A stretch of 14,427 bases of DNA, taken from NCBI GenBank assembly GCA_900553635.1, contig USDU01000041.1, positions 1-14,427 on the forward strand. The letters run 5' to 3'. The notes beneath the pieces were generated by a model. That model had not been told where the DNA came from. It saw nothing but the letters and a program-made list of their open reading frames with translations, and did no database searches. Both the position numbers and the translations under genes were made by a program. Source of the stretch: an uncultured Lachnospiraceae bacterium (lineage in GTDB: Bacteria > Bacillota_A > Clostridia > Lachnospirales > Lachnospiraceae). Each line of letters opens with the position of its first letter. Positions within the stretch are counted from its first letter, which is position 1. This document shows, piece by piece, positions 1 through 6,078 of the stretch.

Positions 1-723
1 GGCAATGGTCGTATCTGTCTCATGACCGACTGCTGAGATCACCGGCGTATTGCAATCAAAGATGGCCCGTGCCACCTTTTCCTCATTAAAGGCCCACAGA
101 TCCTCGATGGAACCGCCGCCACGGCCCACAATCAACACGTCCAGGCCCAACGCATCCAAGGCCTTGATACCTCGCACAATGCTGTCCGCCGCGCCCTCTC
201 CCTGCACCTGAGCCGGGTAGAGAATAATCTGTACATAAGGGTTGCGCCGCAAGGCAATATTGCGGATATCCTGCACTGCAGCTCCTGTAGGCGCCGTCAC
301 CACACCCAACCGTTTCACATAGTAAGGAATCGGCTGCTTGTATTCCTGCGCGAACATGCCCATTTCCTCAAGCTCGTTTTTCAGCTTCTCGTAAGCCTCG
401 TAAAGCTGGCCCACGCCGTCTTTGATAATCTCTCTGGCATAAAGCTGATAGCTGCCGCTGCGCTCGTAGACGCTGACACGCCCCAGTACAATGACCCTTT
501 GTCCATCCTGCATAGGAAAGGCCAGACCTTTCCGGTCGCCCGCGAACATGACGCATGCCACGGATCCGCTCTCATCCTTCAGAGAAAAGTAGATGTGCCC
601 GGAACTGTGATATTTACAGTTGGACACCTCTCCCTTTACATAAATACGGTTCAGCATAAAATCCTGTGTAAACATATTCTTGATGTATGTGTTTACCTGC
701 GCTACCGTATAGACATGCTTCAT
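1..723 (-). CDS. xseA: Exodeoxyribonuclease VII large subunit, N-terminal part (3' end outside window)
   Basis: Large, catalytic subunit of exonuclease VII, which with the small subunit XseB degrades single-stranded DNA into oligonucleotides in the cytoplasm. The reverse-strand frame from the ATG at 723 gives about 241 residues, running off the left edge without a stop; the family is about 400 residues, so roughly the last 40% is missing. Visible are the N-terminal OB-fold (MKHVYTVAQVNTYIK, then KGEVSNCKYHSSGHIYFSLK), the start of the catalytic domain (LGVVTAPTGAAVQDI) and the diagnostic VGRGGGSIEDLWAFNEE stretch, followed by HETD. The start ATG overlaps the nusB stop as ATGA, with AGGA 8 bases upstream inside nusB, so translation is probably coupled. 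Identification is by recognised motifs; xseB would be expected next but lies outside. Confidence 0.95.
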   Translation of the reverse strand, partial: MKHVYTVAQVNTYIKNMFTQDFMLNRIYVKGEVSNCKYHSSGHIYFSLKDESGSVACVMFAGDRKGLAFPMQDGQRVIVLGRVSVYERSGSYQLYAREIIKDGVGQLYEAYEKLKNELEEMGMFAQEYKQPIPYYVKRLGVVTAPTGAAVQDIRNIALRRNPYVQIILYPAQVQGEGAADSIVRGIKALDALGLDVLIVGRGGGSIEDLWAFNEEKVARAIFDCNTPVISAVGHETDTTIA

Positions 724-1133
724 TCCGCTTTTCCTGTCTTTCCTATCTTACCTAAAATACCGTTCACAAAGGCCGGAGACTCGTCGCCGCCAAACTTTTT
801 GGACAGCTCCACCGCCTCGTTGACTGCTACGCCCACGGGAACGTCCTCATCGTATTCCATCTCATACACAGCCAGACGTAAAATGGTCAGATCGGCCTTG
901 CCCATACGGGATACCTTCCAACCTTCCGCCGTATCTTCCAGAGCCTTGTCGATCTCCGGCAGTTTTTCTATAATATGCGCATATTTCTTCTCAATATACT
1001 GCTGATCCTTCGGCTCCACCTCACCCAGGCTGTCGAAGAACATCCGGATCTGCTCCGGCATCTCCTCTGCGCTGTTAAACTCGATACGAAACAGCAGTTC
1101 AAAAATATGCTCTCTTAACTCTCGTCTTTTCAT
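720..1133 (-). CDS. nusB: Transcription antitermination factor NusB
   Basis: NusB binds boxA RNA together with NusE/S10 and supports antitermination, above all in rRNA operons. The 137-residue all-helical protein has the usual length. It starts MKRRELREHIFELLFRIEF, close to the family's N-terminal pattern (normally R-x-x-A-x-x-x-L-F), and ends with the conserved C-terminal helices, including ILRLAVYEMEY, VAVNEAVELSKKFGG and FVNGILGKI. The ATG at 1133 has AAGGA 4 bases upstream. It is the second gene of a leftward operon: the Asp23-family gene lies 71 bases upstream, and its own stop overlaps the xseA start by 4 bases. In place of the first conserved alanine, H9/I10 are seen (REHIFELLF), a modest variation. 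The call is secure. Confidence 0.95.
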   Translation of the reverse strand: MKRRELREHIFELLFRIEFNSAEEMPEQIRMFFDSLGEVEPKDQQYIEKKYAHIIEKLPEIDKALEDTAEGWKVSRMGKADLTILRLAVYEMEYDEDVPVGVAVNEAVELSKKFGGDESPAFVNGILGKIGKTGKAE

Positions 1134-1165
1134 CTTGTCCTTTTTCCCTCTTAATCGTTTGAAAA

Positions 1166-1191
1166 GGGAGCCGCTGACTGCAGCCGCTCCC
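1166..1191 (-). terminator. Intercistronic hairpin between Asp23-family gene and nusB
   Basis: On the minus strand GGGAGC pairs with GCTCCC; after one G-G mismatch, GCTG pairs with CAGC around a CAGT loop. TTTTC follows, which is short for an intrinsic terminator. It could partly terminate or process the transcript between the first gene and nusB, lowering nusB/xseA relative to Asp23. Seen in sequence; function inferred. Confidence 0.35.
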
Positions 1192-1204
1192 CTTCCTGTG
1201 CTAC

Positions 1205-1594
1205 TTATTTATCCTCTTTTCCCATATTCACATTAACAATGCGGATATTGACCATGGCAACTTCCAGTCCTGTCATGTTCTCAATGGCGCTCTTCACACG
1301 ATCCTGTACCTTCTCAGATACCTTCATGATGCTGTAGCCATACTCAATATTCAGAGCCAGATCCACGTCTACGCTGCGGTCTGTCACCAGAACCTTGACG
1401 CCCTTGGACAGGTTCTTGACGCCCAGCTTTCCGATCAGTTCGTTGGTGATATTGCCGGCCATGGAAGCCACGCCCTCTACCTCGGTAGCTGCCAACCCGG
1501 CTATGGTAGCGACTACCTCGTCCGCGATCTGAACTTCGCCCAGCTGACTGTCCTCATGTATCATATGAACGCCTCTTTTTTCTTCCTTTGACAT
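1205..1594 (-). CDS. Asp23/Gls24 family (YqhY-like) protein
   Basis: Member of the Asp23/Gls24 (DUF322) family, small proteins found near the membrane or cell envelope in Firmicutes. The family copy next to nusB is usually called YqhY and has been linked to lipid or envelope homeostasis; the molecular role is not settled. Family features are GEVQIADEVVATIAGLAATEVEGVASMAG near the N-terminus, VKVLVTDRSVDVDLALNIEYGYSI in the middle and VQDRVKSAIENMTGLEVAMVNIRIVNV near the end. The frame is open from a TTG at 1600, but AGGAGG at 1603-1608 would be only 2 bases from that TTG and is 8 bases from the ATG at 1594, so 1594 is chosen (129 residues). It is the first gene of the operon with nusB and xseA, as in many Firmicutes. 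Confidence 0.9.
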   Translation of the reverse strand: MSKEEKRGVHMIHEDSQLGEVQIADEVVATIAGLAATEVEGVASMAGNITNELIGKLGVKNLSKGVKVLVTDRSVDVDLALNIEYGYSIMKVSEKVQDRVKSAIENMTGLEVAMVNIRIVNVNMGKEDK

Positions 1595-1602
1595 ATCCAA
1601 AA

Positions 1603-1608
1603 CCTCCT
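1603..1608 (-). promoter_or_regulatory. Ribosome binding site deciding the Asp23-family start
   Basis: AGGAGG on the minus strand, 8 bases before the ATG at 1594 and only 2 before the in-frame TTG at 1600; it supports the ATG. Confidence 0.8.
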
Positions 1609-1615
1609 GTTTTCT

Positions 1616-1642
1616 GTGTAAATCAGGTTATCCTGCTTACAC
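1616..1642 (-). other. 5'-leader hairpin of the Asp23–nusB–xseA operon
   Basis: GTGTAA/TTACAC (6 bp) encloses CAGG/CCTG (4 bp) around a four-base loop. It lies in the predicted untranslated leader, ending 7 bases from the AGGAGG site. It could influence translation or mRNA stability; no known riboswitch class is recognised. Confidence 0.4.
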
Positions 1643-1708
1643 GAAGCTTTTTTCTTACTTTCTCACACGACCTGGCAACAGATACGCCTCTCCTGCCATG
1701 CTTTTTAT

Positions 1709-1738
1709 ATTTTATCACACTTTACACGTTGTTGACAA
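1709..1738 (-). promoter_or_regulatory. Predicted sigma-A promoter for Asp23–nusB–xseA
   Basis: Minus strand: -35 TTGTCA (1738-1733), 18-base spacer, -10 TAAAAT (1714-1709). It lies 30 bases past the prfC stop and gives a leader of about 108 bases. Match by eye only. Confidence 0.6.
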
Positions 1739-1756
1739 GGGTTTCCCATGGTCTGT

Positions 1757-1776
1757 GGCCGTAATAATTACCGGCC
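1757..1776 (-). other. Inverted repeat over the prfC stop codon
   Basis: GGCC-GTAA pairs with TTAC-(C)-GGCC with one bulged base and a three-base loop, spanning the prfC TAA. No T-run follows on the minus strand, so it is not a convincing intrinsic terminator; it may be a weak terminator or stabilise the 3' end. No better prfC terminator was seen before the next promoter. Confidence 0.3.
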
Positions 1777-3366
1777 AAACTCGGACAGGATCAGACCAGG
1801 ATTTCGATCAAGCGTCATGCCCACGCTCCATGCGTTGGCCCAGATCAGCAACGGTCTGCCCTTCAGATCCTTGATCTTCTTCATATCGGAGGTACCCACC
1901 AGCTTACTCATGTCGATGTCCTCGTTCTCAATCCAGCGGATATGCTCGTAGGGCAGCGGCTCCAGACGGATGTCCACGTTGTATTCATTTTCCAGACGAT
2001 ACTTCAGAACGTCGAACTGCAGAACGCCCACGACGCCCACGATAATCTCCTCCATACCGGTGTTGAACTCCTGGAAAATCTGGATAGCTCCCTCCTGGGC
2101 AATCTGTTCAATGCCCTTGACAAACTGCTTCCGCTTCATGGTATCAATCTGACGCACACGCGCGAAATGCTCCGGCGCAAAGGTCGGAATTCCTTCGTAC
2201 TTAATCTGCCTGCCCGGCATACACAGGGTATCTCCGATGGAGAAAATACCCGGATCAAAAACGCCGATGATATCGCCTGCGTAAGCCTCGTCCACAATCT
2301 TCCGGTCCTGCGCCATGATCTGCTGAGGCTGGGACAGACGCTGCTTTCTGCCGCCCTGCACATGGTAAACCTCCATGCCGGCGGTAAACTTGCCGGAACA
2401 GATACGGATAAACGCGATACGGTCCCGGTGCGCCTTGTTCATATTTGCCTGGATCTTGAATACAAAAGCAGAAAACTCCTCTTCCATGGGATCAATCAGA
2501 CCCACGTCTGCCTTACGGGGCAGCGGAGAAGTGGTCATCTGTAAAAAATGCTTCAGGAAAGTCTCCACGCCAAAGTTGGTCAGAGCCGATCCGAAGAATA
2601 CCGGGGACAGCTTTCCCTGGCTCACCAGCTCTTGATCGAACTCCGCGCTGGCGCCGTCCAGAAGCTCGATGTCGTCCATGAGCTTTTCTTTCTGACCCGG
2701 ATCCAGGATGCTGTCAATCTGTGGATCGTTGATGGACAAATCCAGCTCCTCACCTTCCTTGGTTCCCTTTTCAGTGTCGGAGAACAGCAGCACCTTCTCG
2801 GTGTTCCGGTCATAGACGCCCTTGAATGCCTTACCGGAGCCGATGGGCCAGTTTACCGGGCAGGTGGCAATACCAAGCTCATTCTCGATATCGTCCAGCA
2901 GTTCAAAGATATCCATCGCTTCCCGGTCCATCTTATTGATAAAGGTAAAAATAGGGATATGGCGCATGGCGCAGACCTTGAAAAGCTTCCGGGTCTGAGC
3001 CTCCACGCCCTTACTGCCGTCAATAACCATAACTGCGGAATCCGCAGCCATCAGGGTACGGTAGGTGTCCTCGGAGAAGTCCTGATGTCCTGGAGTATCC
3101 AGAATGTTGATACAATAGCCGTCGTAATTAAACTGTAATACCGACGAAGTAACAGAGATACCTCTCTCCTTTTCGATCTCCATCCAGTCGGAAACCGCGT
3201 GACGGGCCGTGGCCTTTCCCTTTACAGAGCCTGCCAGGTTGATAGCTCCGCCATAGAGCAGGAACTTCTCAGTCAGGGTCGTTTTACCTGCGTCGGGGTG
3301 GGAAATAATCGCGAAGGTTCTTCTTTTTTTAATTTCATCTACATAATTTGCCATAAATTCATTCAT
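1768..3366 (-). CDS. prfC: Peptide chain release factor 3 (RF3)
   Basis: Translational GTPase that removes RF1/RF2 from the ribosome after peptide release. The 532-residue product matches the family length. It shows the GTPase motifs in order: P-loop SHPDAGKTTLTEK near residue 22, the switch region with ERGISVTSS, DTPGHQDFSEDTYRTL, and FINKMDREAMD. RF3-specific stretches follow, such as MEEIIVGVVGVLQFDVLKYRLENEY and a C-terminal domain typical of RF3 rather than EF-G. Start choice is uncertain: the ATG at 3366 has AAGG directly abutting it and AGAAG 6 bases upstream; a second in-frame ATG at 3354 (MANYVDEIKKRRTF) would have AAGGA 11 bases upstream. It is a single-gene unit with its own promoter, facing away from the alarmone synthetase gene. 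Confidence 0.95.
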   Translation of the reverse strand: MNEFMANYVDEIKKRRTFAIISHPDAGKTTLTEKFLLYGGAINLAGSVKGKATARHAVSDWMEIEKERGISVTSSVLQFNYDGYCINILDTPGHQDFSEDTYRTLMAADSAVMVIDGSKGVEAQTRKLFKVCAMRHIPIFTFINKMDREAMDIFELLDDIENELGIATCPVNWPIGSGKAFKGVYDRNTEKVLLFSDTEKGTKEGEELDLSINDPQIDSILDPGQKEKLMDDIELLDGASAEFDQELVSQGKLSPVFFGSALTNFGVETFLKHFLQMTTSPLPRKADVGLIDPMEEEFSAFVFKIQANMNKAHRDRIAFIRICSGKFTAGMEVYHVQGGRKQRLSQPQQIMAQDRKIVDEAYAGDIIGVFDPGIFSIGDTLCMPGRQIKYEGIPTFAPEHFARVRQIDTMKRKQFVKGIEQIAQEGAIQIFQEFNTGMEEIIVGVVGVLQFDVLKYRLENEYNVDIRLEPLPYEHIRWIENEDIDMSKLVGTSDMKKIKDLKGRPLLIWANAWSVGMTLDRNPGLILSEFGR

Positions 3367-3398
3367 CCTTATCTTCTATGTGTATATGCCTGCGATTC

Positions 3399-3433
3399 AA
3401 AAGCCCATCCGGACACCTTTTCCGAAAATGGGC
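3399..3433 (-). terminator. Terminator-like hairpin in the prfC leader
   Basis: In the predicted prfC leader, GCCCAT pairs with ATGGGC, with an inner CGGA/TCCG stem, followed directly by TTTTG on the minus strand. It lies between the predicted transcript start (about 3440) and the start codon, so it could act as an attenuator, though the T-run is short. Confidence 0.4.
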
Positions 3434-3446
3434 ATAACTAATATCC

Positions 3447-3474
3447 AGTATACACATTTTCGGGACTTTTGCAA
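3447..3474 (-). promoter_or_regulatory. Predicted prfC promoter
   Basis: Minus strand: -35 TTGCAA (3474-3469), 16-base spacer, -10 TATACT (3452-3447), a good sigma-A match by eye. The transcript would start near 3440, leaving a leader of about 75 bases. Confidence 0.6.
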
Positions 3475-3510
3475 GGGGTTGCTTTCTCTCTTCCATTTTT
3501 GTTATATATG

Positions 3511-3519
3511 TGTTATAAT
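3511..3519 (+). promoter_or_regulatory. Predicted extended -10 promoter of the alarmone synthetase
   Basis: TGTTATAAT, a consensus TATAAT with the TG-n extension. The -35 region 17 bases upstream (TTCCAT) is poor, consistent with an extended -10 promoter. The leader would be about 70 bases and contains a weak TCAGG/CCTGA pairing (3529-3551). Confidence 0.6.
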
Positions 3520-3596
3520 CTTAACAATCAGGTGACTGCTCCGTGCCTGAACGATTCTACAATAGATGTATTTTATAACACAGGATGGTGACTCCT

Positions 3597-4346
3597 ATGG
3601 AAAGCGAATTACAGAAAACCTTTCTCGATACCACAGATATTCCGGATATACAAACTTATTTTGTCAATCAGGCCTTTGAATTCCAAGAATTGATGATGAT
3701 GTACAGCTGTGCCATCCGTGAGATGCGAACCAAGCTGGAGGTGCTGAATGACGAGCTGAGTGTCCATCATCAGCGCAACCCCATTGAATTTATCACCTCC
3801 AGGGTGAAGAAGCCTTTGAGTATCGTAGAGAAGCTGCACCGTTACGGCGTGCCCGTCAGCGTGGAGTCTGTAGAAAAGAATCTGAATGATGTGGCTGGCG
3901 TCCGCGTTATCTGTTCTTTTATCGACGACATCTATACCGTGGCGGATATGCTGCTGCGCCAGGATGATATTACTTTAATTAAGAAGAAGGATTATATTGA
4001 GCACCCCAAGGACAACGGCTACCGCAGCCTGCACCTGATTATCGAGATCCCGGTCTTCTTTTCCAATCAGAAGAAAAATATGCGGGTGGAGGTGCAGATC
4101 CGGACCATCGCCATGGACTTCTGGGCCAGCGTCGATCACCAGCTCAAGTACAAGCAGGATATCGAGGATGTGGAAAATGCGGACGAACTGTCCGCAGAAC
4201 TGAAGGAATGCGCCGACATCATCGCCCAGACTGACGCCCGGATGCAGGCCATCAAGAATAAGATTTATCCCGGCAACGCTTTGCCGAAAACAAATATGGA
4301 TAAGCTGAAAAAGCTGACGATTCCCCTGAACAACCGCGAAATTTAA
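3597..4346 (+). CDS. Small alarmone synthetase (YjbM/RelQ-like GTP pyrophosphokinase)
   Basis: Predicted to transfer pyrophosphate from ATP to GDP/GTP to make (p)ppGpp, the stringent-response alarmone; cytoplasmic. It has only the RelA/SpoT synthetase domain, with no HD hydrolase, TGS or ACT domain, so it is a small synthetase rather than full-length Rel. Motifs (numbered from 3597): DVAGVRVICSF from residue 98, KKKDYIEHPKDNGYRSLH at 129-146, VEVQIRT at 164-170 with the expected catalytic glutamate E165, and DFWASVDHQLKYK at 174-186. An N-terminal helix of about 75 residues and a C-terminal helical tail fit RelQ-type proteins. In-frame ATGs exist at 3585 and 3597; 3597 is chosen because the first has no ribosome site at useful distance while GGTG lies 6 bases before the second. 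Monocistronic, 249 residues. Confidence 0.92.
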   Translation: MESELQKTFLDTTDIPDIQTYFVNQAFEFQELMMMYSCAIREMRTKLEVLNDELSVHHQRNPIEFITSRVKKPLSIVEKLHRYGVPVSVESVEKNLNDVAGVRVICSFIDDIYTVADMLLRQDDITLIKKKDYIEHPKDNGYRSLHLIIEIPVFFSNQKKNMRVEVQIRTIAMDFWASVDHQLKYKQDIEDVENADELSAELKECADIIAQTDARMQAIKNKIYPGNALPKTNMDKLKKLTIPLNNREI

Positions 4347-4358
4347 CTGTACAAAAAC

Positions 4359-4396
4359 AAGACCGTCTCCTTCAAAAAAGGATTCGGTCTTATTTT
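4359..4396. terminator. Bidirectional terminator between alarmone synthetase and AhpD-like gene
   Basis: AAGACCG/CGGTCTT (7 bp) then TCCTT/AAGGA (5 bp) around a five-base A-rich loop, with ATTTTAT after it on the plus strand and GTTTTTGT after it on the minus strand. It serves the two convergent genes ending at 4346 and 4406. Confidence 0.85.
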
Positions 4397-4405
4397 ATGT
4401 AAGGA

Positions 4406-5011
4406 TTAATCTTCAAAATTACGGTTGTGGCTGTAATGACCCGGATTCGGAACCGGAGCGATGGTGCTGACCCAACGGTTCGTGTAGTTGAAGAAGCCTG
4501 CTACAAAGGCTGCTTCCAGAATCTGATGATCATCCAGTCCTGCCTCACGGAGCTTATTCACCTGCTCCTGATCAATGTCGCGGGGATGCGCAGTTACATA
4601 CCATGCATACTCGCAAAGCGCGTAGTCCTCTTTGGACAGCTCATCCTTGGCGGAACGATAATTATAGGAAATCTTGTCTACCAGACGGGCGTTCTTCCAC
4701 ATACCGCGGAGATTGTCGCCGTGGGTGGTCAGGCAGTAACAGCAGCAATTGTAAGAGGATACAACCACGCCAATCATCTCTTTCTGCGCGTCTGTCAGAT
4801 AGCAGGTGTCGTTATACAGGGAATTCTTGAAATTCAGGAATCCAATGTACTCCTTGGCGTTCAGGGGAAGAATCTTAAACAGATTGTTAATAAAGCCCCA
4901 GTTTTTCTCCATGACCTCCACATTTTTATTGAAGACAGCGTATTCCTCGTCTGTCATCTCCTCGCGATCCGGTTTCTGCAGTCTTGAAAGCTGCTCGTCA
5001 AATTCCAGCAT
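4406..5011 (-). CDS. AhpD-like / carboxymuconolactone decarboxylase family protein
   Basis: Member of the AhpD/CMD superfamily, closest by eye to the 'uncharacterized peroxidase-related enzyme' group. The AhpD active-site pattern is complete: E78, eleven residues, C90-C-Y-C93, three residues, H97, as in AhpD, where the cysteine pair and histidine reduce peroxides. Unusually, the motif sits in a cysteine cluster (C89, C90, C91, C93), with another cysteine at C70. The protein is 201 residues, with an acidic helical N-terminal extension (about residues 1-40) before the core. AGGAGG lies 9 bases upstream of the ATG at 5011. It follows the cyclase gene by 18 bases, so the two are almost certainly co-transcribed. 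A redox or peroxidase role is inferred; CMD-family members can also act on aromatic lactones, which would fit the cyclase partner. Confidence 0.8.
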   Translation of the reverse strand: MLEFDEQLSRLQKPDREEMTDEEYAVFNKNVEVMEKNWGFINNLFKILPLNAKEYIGFLNFKNSLYNDTCYLTDAQKEMIGVVVSSYNCCCYCLTTHGDNLRGMWKNARLVDKISYNYRSAKDELSKEDYALCEYAWYVTAHPRDIDQEQVNKLREAGLDDHQILEAAFVAGFFNYTNRWVSTIAPVPNPGHYSHNRNFED

Positions 5012-5029
5012 AATAAAATTCCTCCTAGT

Positions 5030-5800
5030 TTAATCTTCGGGGCAGATTGCGAAGCATCTTGCAGGGAAGCCTGTACCATCCTTCAGCTTCGGGAACGCGC
5101 ATACAATCATAGCTCCCACAGCCGGTACCTGATCCAGATTTCTCATAACCTCAATCTGGATGCGGTCAGTCTCCAGAATGTACTGCTCGCCCGGATACGG
5201 ATACGCGTCCTCTCTGGTGGTCACGTAGCTTGGGTCGGTATCTGCCGGCTCATGTCCGATGGCGCCGATATTACGCTCCTCTACCAGCCACTTGATCGCG
5301 TCTACGCTCCAGCCCGGATAATGAGGATTGCCATTCTCGTCCGGATTGTCCAGATTGGACTTCTTATGCCAATCGGAACGGAATGCTACGAACGCGCCCT
5401 CCGGGATTCTGCCGTTCTCGCTCTCCCACTTTTCCAGATCTGCTACAGTCATGGTGAATTCGGCGTTCTCGGCACATTCCTTGGACTTGTCTACGACTAC
5501 CAGAGGATATACCAGCTCTTTTACGGTAATCTTGCTCATGTCGCGGCCATCGCCCCAGAAATGAAGGGGTACGTCTACGTGAGTTCCATACTGGCTGGCT
5601 ACGCTGTACTGGATACATCTCATGGGCGCCATCATGTCGTCCGGGGTGCCCTCTCTGTAGTCGAAAAGAAGCTTGCCTTCCAACGGCTTGAAGCCGTACC
5701 AGTGCGGAGTCTCTGGGCTCAGCTCATGCGTCAGGTCTACCCATTTGTAACCTGTCCCTTTTACTTCTTTCACAAAATCCCACAATTTAAGGTTTGCCAT
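5030..5800 (-). CDS. Cyclase family metal-dependent hydrolase (kynurenine formamidase-like)
   Basis: Member of the cyclase family (Pfam Cyclase, PF04199), which includes kynurenine formamidase and isatin hydrolase; these use a divalent metal to open amide or ester bonds. The 256-residue protein has the N-terminal WVDLTHELSPETPHWYG segment and the metal-site motif QYGTHVDVPLHF at residues 70-81. The family pattern is HxGTHxDxPxH: H74, D76, P78 and H80 are kept, but the first histidine is Q70. Downstream are FVAFRSDWHKK, IGHEPADTDPS and a C-terminal MIVCAFPKLKDGTGFPARCF core strand. The start at 5800 has AAGGAGGAT 7 bases upstream. It is the first gene of a two-gene operon with the AhpD-like gene. 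Q-for-H variants seem to form a subgroup, so activity may be retained; substrate unknown. Confidence 0.85.
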   Translation of the reverse strand: MANLKLWDFVKEVKGTGYKWVDLTHELSPETPHWYGFKPLEGKLLFDYREGTPDDMMAPMRCIQYSVASQYGTHVDVPLHFWGDGRDMSKITVKELVYPLVVVDKSKECAENAEFTMTVADLEKWESENGRIPEGAFVAFRSDWHKKSNLDNPDENGNPHYPGWSVDAIKWLVEERNIGAIGHEPADTDPSYVTTREDAYPYPGEQYILETDRIQIEVMRNLDQVPAVGAMIVCAFPKLKDGTGFPARCFAICPED

Positions 5801-5820
5801 AATATTATCCTCCTTTAACT

Positions 5821-5870
5821 AAAAAAAGTCAATACAAGACGCGCTTCTTCGGAGTCTCCATTGACTTTTT
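5821..5870 (-). terminator. Leader terminator-like stem directly before the cyclase ribosome site
   Basis: AAAAAGTCAAT (5870-5860, minus strand) pairs perfectly with ATTGACTTTTT (5833-5823), 11 bp, with an inner AGAC/GTCT pairing, and the last arm runs into seven Ts in total. The ribosome site starts only 6 bases later. It resembles an intrinsic terminator placed inside the leader, so read-through would decide cyclase expression. An alternative GGA/TCC mini-stem in the loop is possible. No T-box or known riboswitch core was recognised. Confidence 0.55.
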
Positions 5871-5881
5871 ATTTTTCACAG

Positions 5882-5901
5882 TGTAACTTTGATGTGCTAC
5901 A
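5882..5901. promoter_or_regulatory. Operator-like imperfect palindrome at the cyclase operon start
   Basis: TGTAAC, eight bases, GCTACA: the half-sites are inverted copies except for one position. It covers about +2 to +21 of the predicted transcript, a classic repressor position. Nearby AGTAACTTT repeats the left arm (5901-5909). The regulator is not in the window apart from the LacI protein, whose own operator differs. Confidence 0.45.
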
Positions 5902-5909
5902 GTAACTTT

Positions 5910-5938
5910 ACTATAGCAGAGAAATGTATTTTTGTCAA
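5910..5938 (-). promoter_or_regulatory. Strong promoter of the cyclase/AhpD-like operon
   Basis: Minus strand: consensus -35 TTGACA (5938-5933), 17-base spacer, -10 TATAGT (5915-5910). The predicted start is near 5903, giving a leader of about 100 bases. Confidence 0.8.
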
Positions 5939-6011
5939 TACCCTATTTTGCCTATAGGAAATGTTGGTTGGCTTCAACTTTTCCCACTTTTTTGATCGCG
6001 CAACAAAAACA

Positions 6012-6047
6012 AAAGGCACCCGTCGGATTCATCCGGCGAATGCCTTT
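6012..6047. terminator. Terminator of the scaffold–GGGtGRT operon
   Basis: AAAGGCA/TGCCTTT (7 bp) with an inner CGGA/TCCG stem; on the minus strand it is followed by TTTTGTTTTTGTT, 30 bases after the GGGtGRT stop. It insulates that operon from the cyclase promoter. Confidence 0.8.
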
Positions 6048-6078
6048 CCACATTTATCTCTTAGACTATCGTTCTAGC

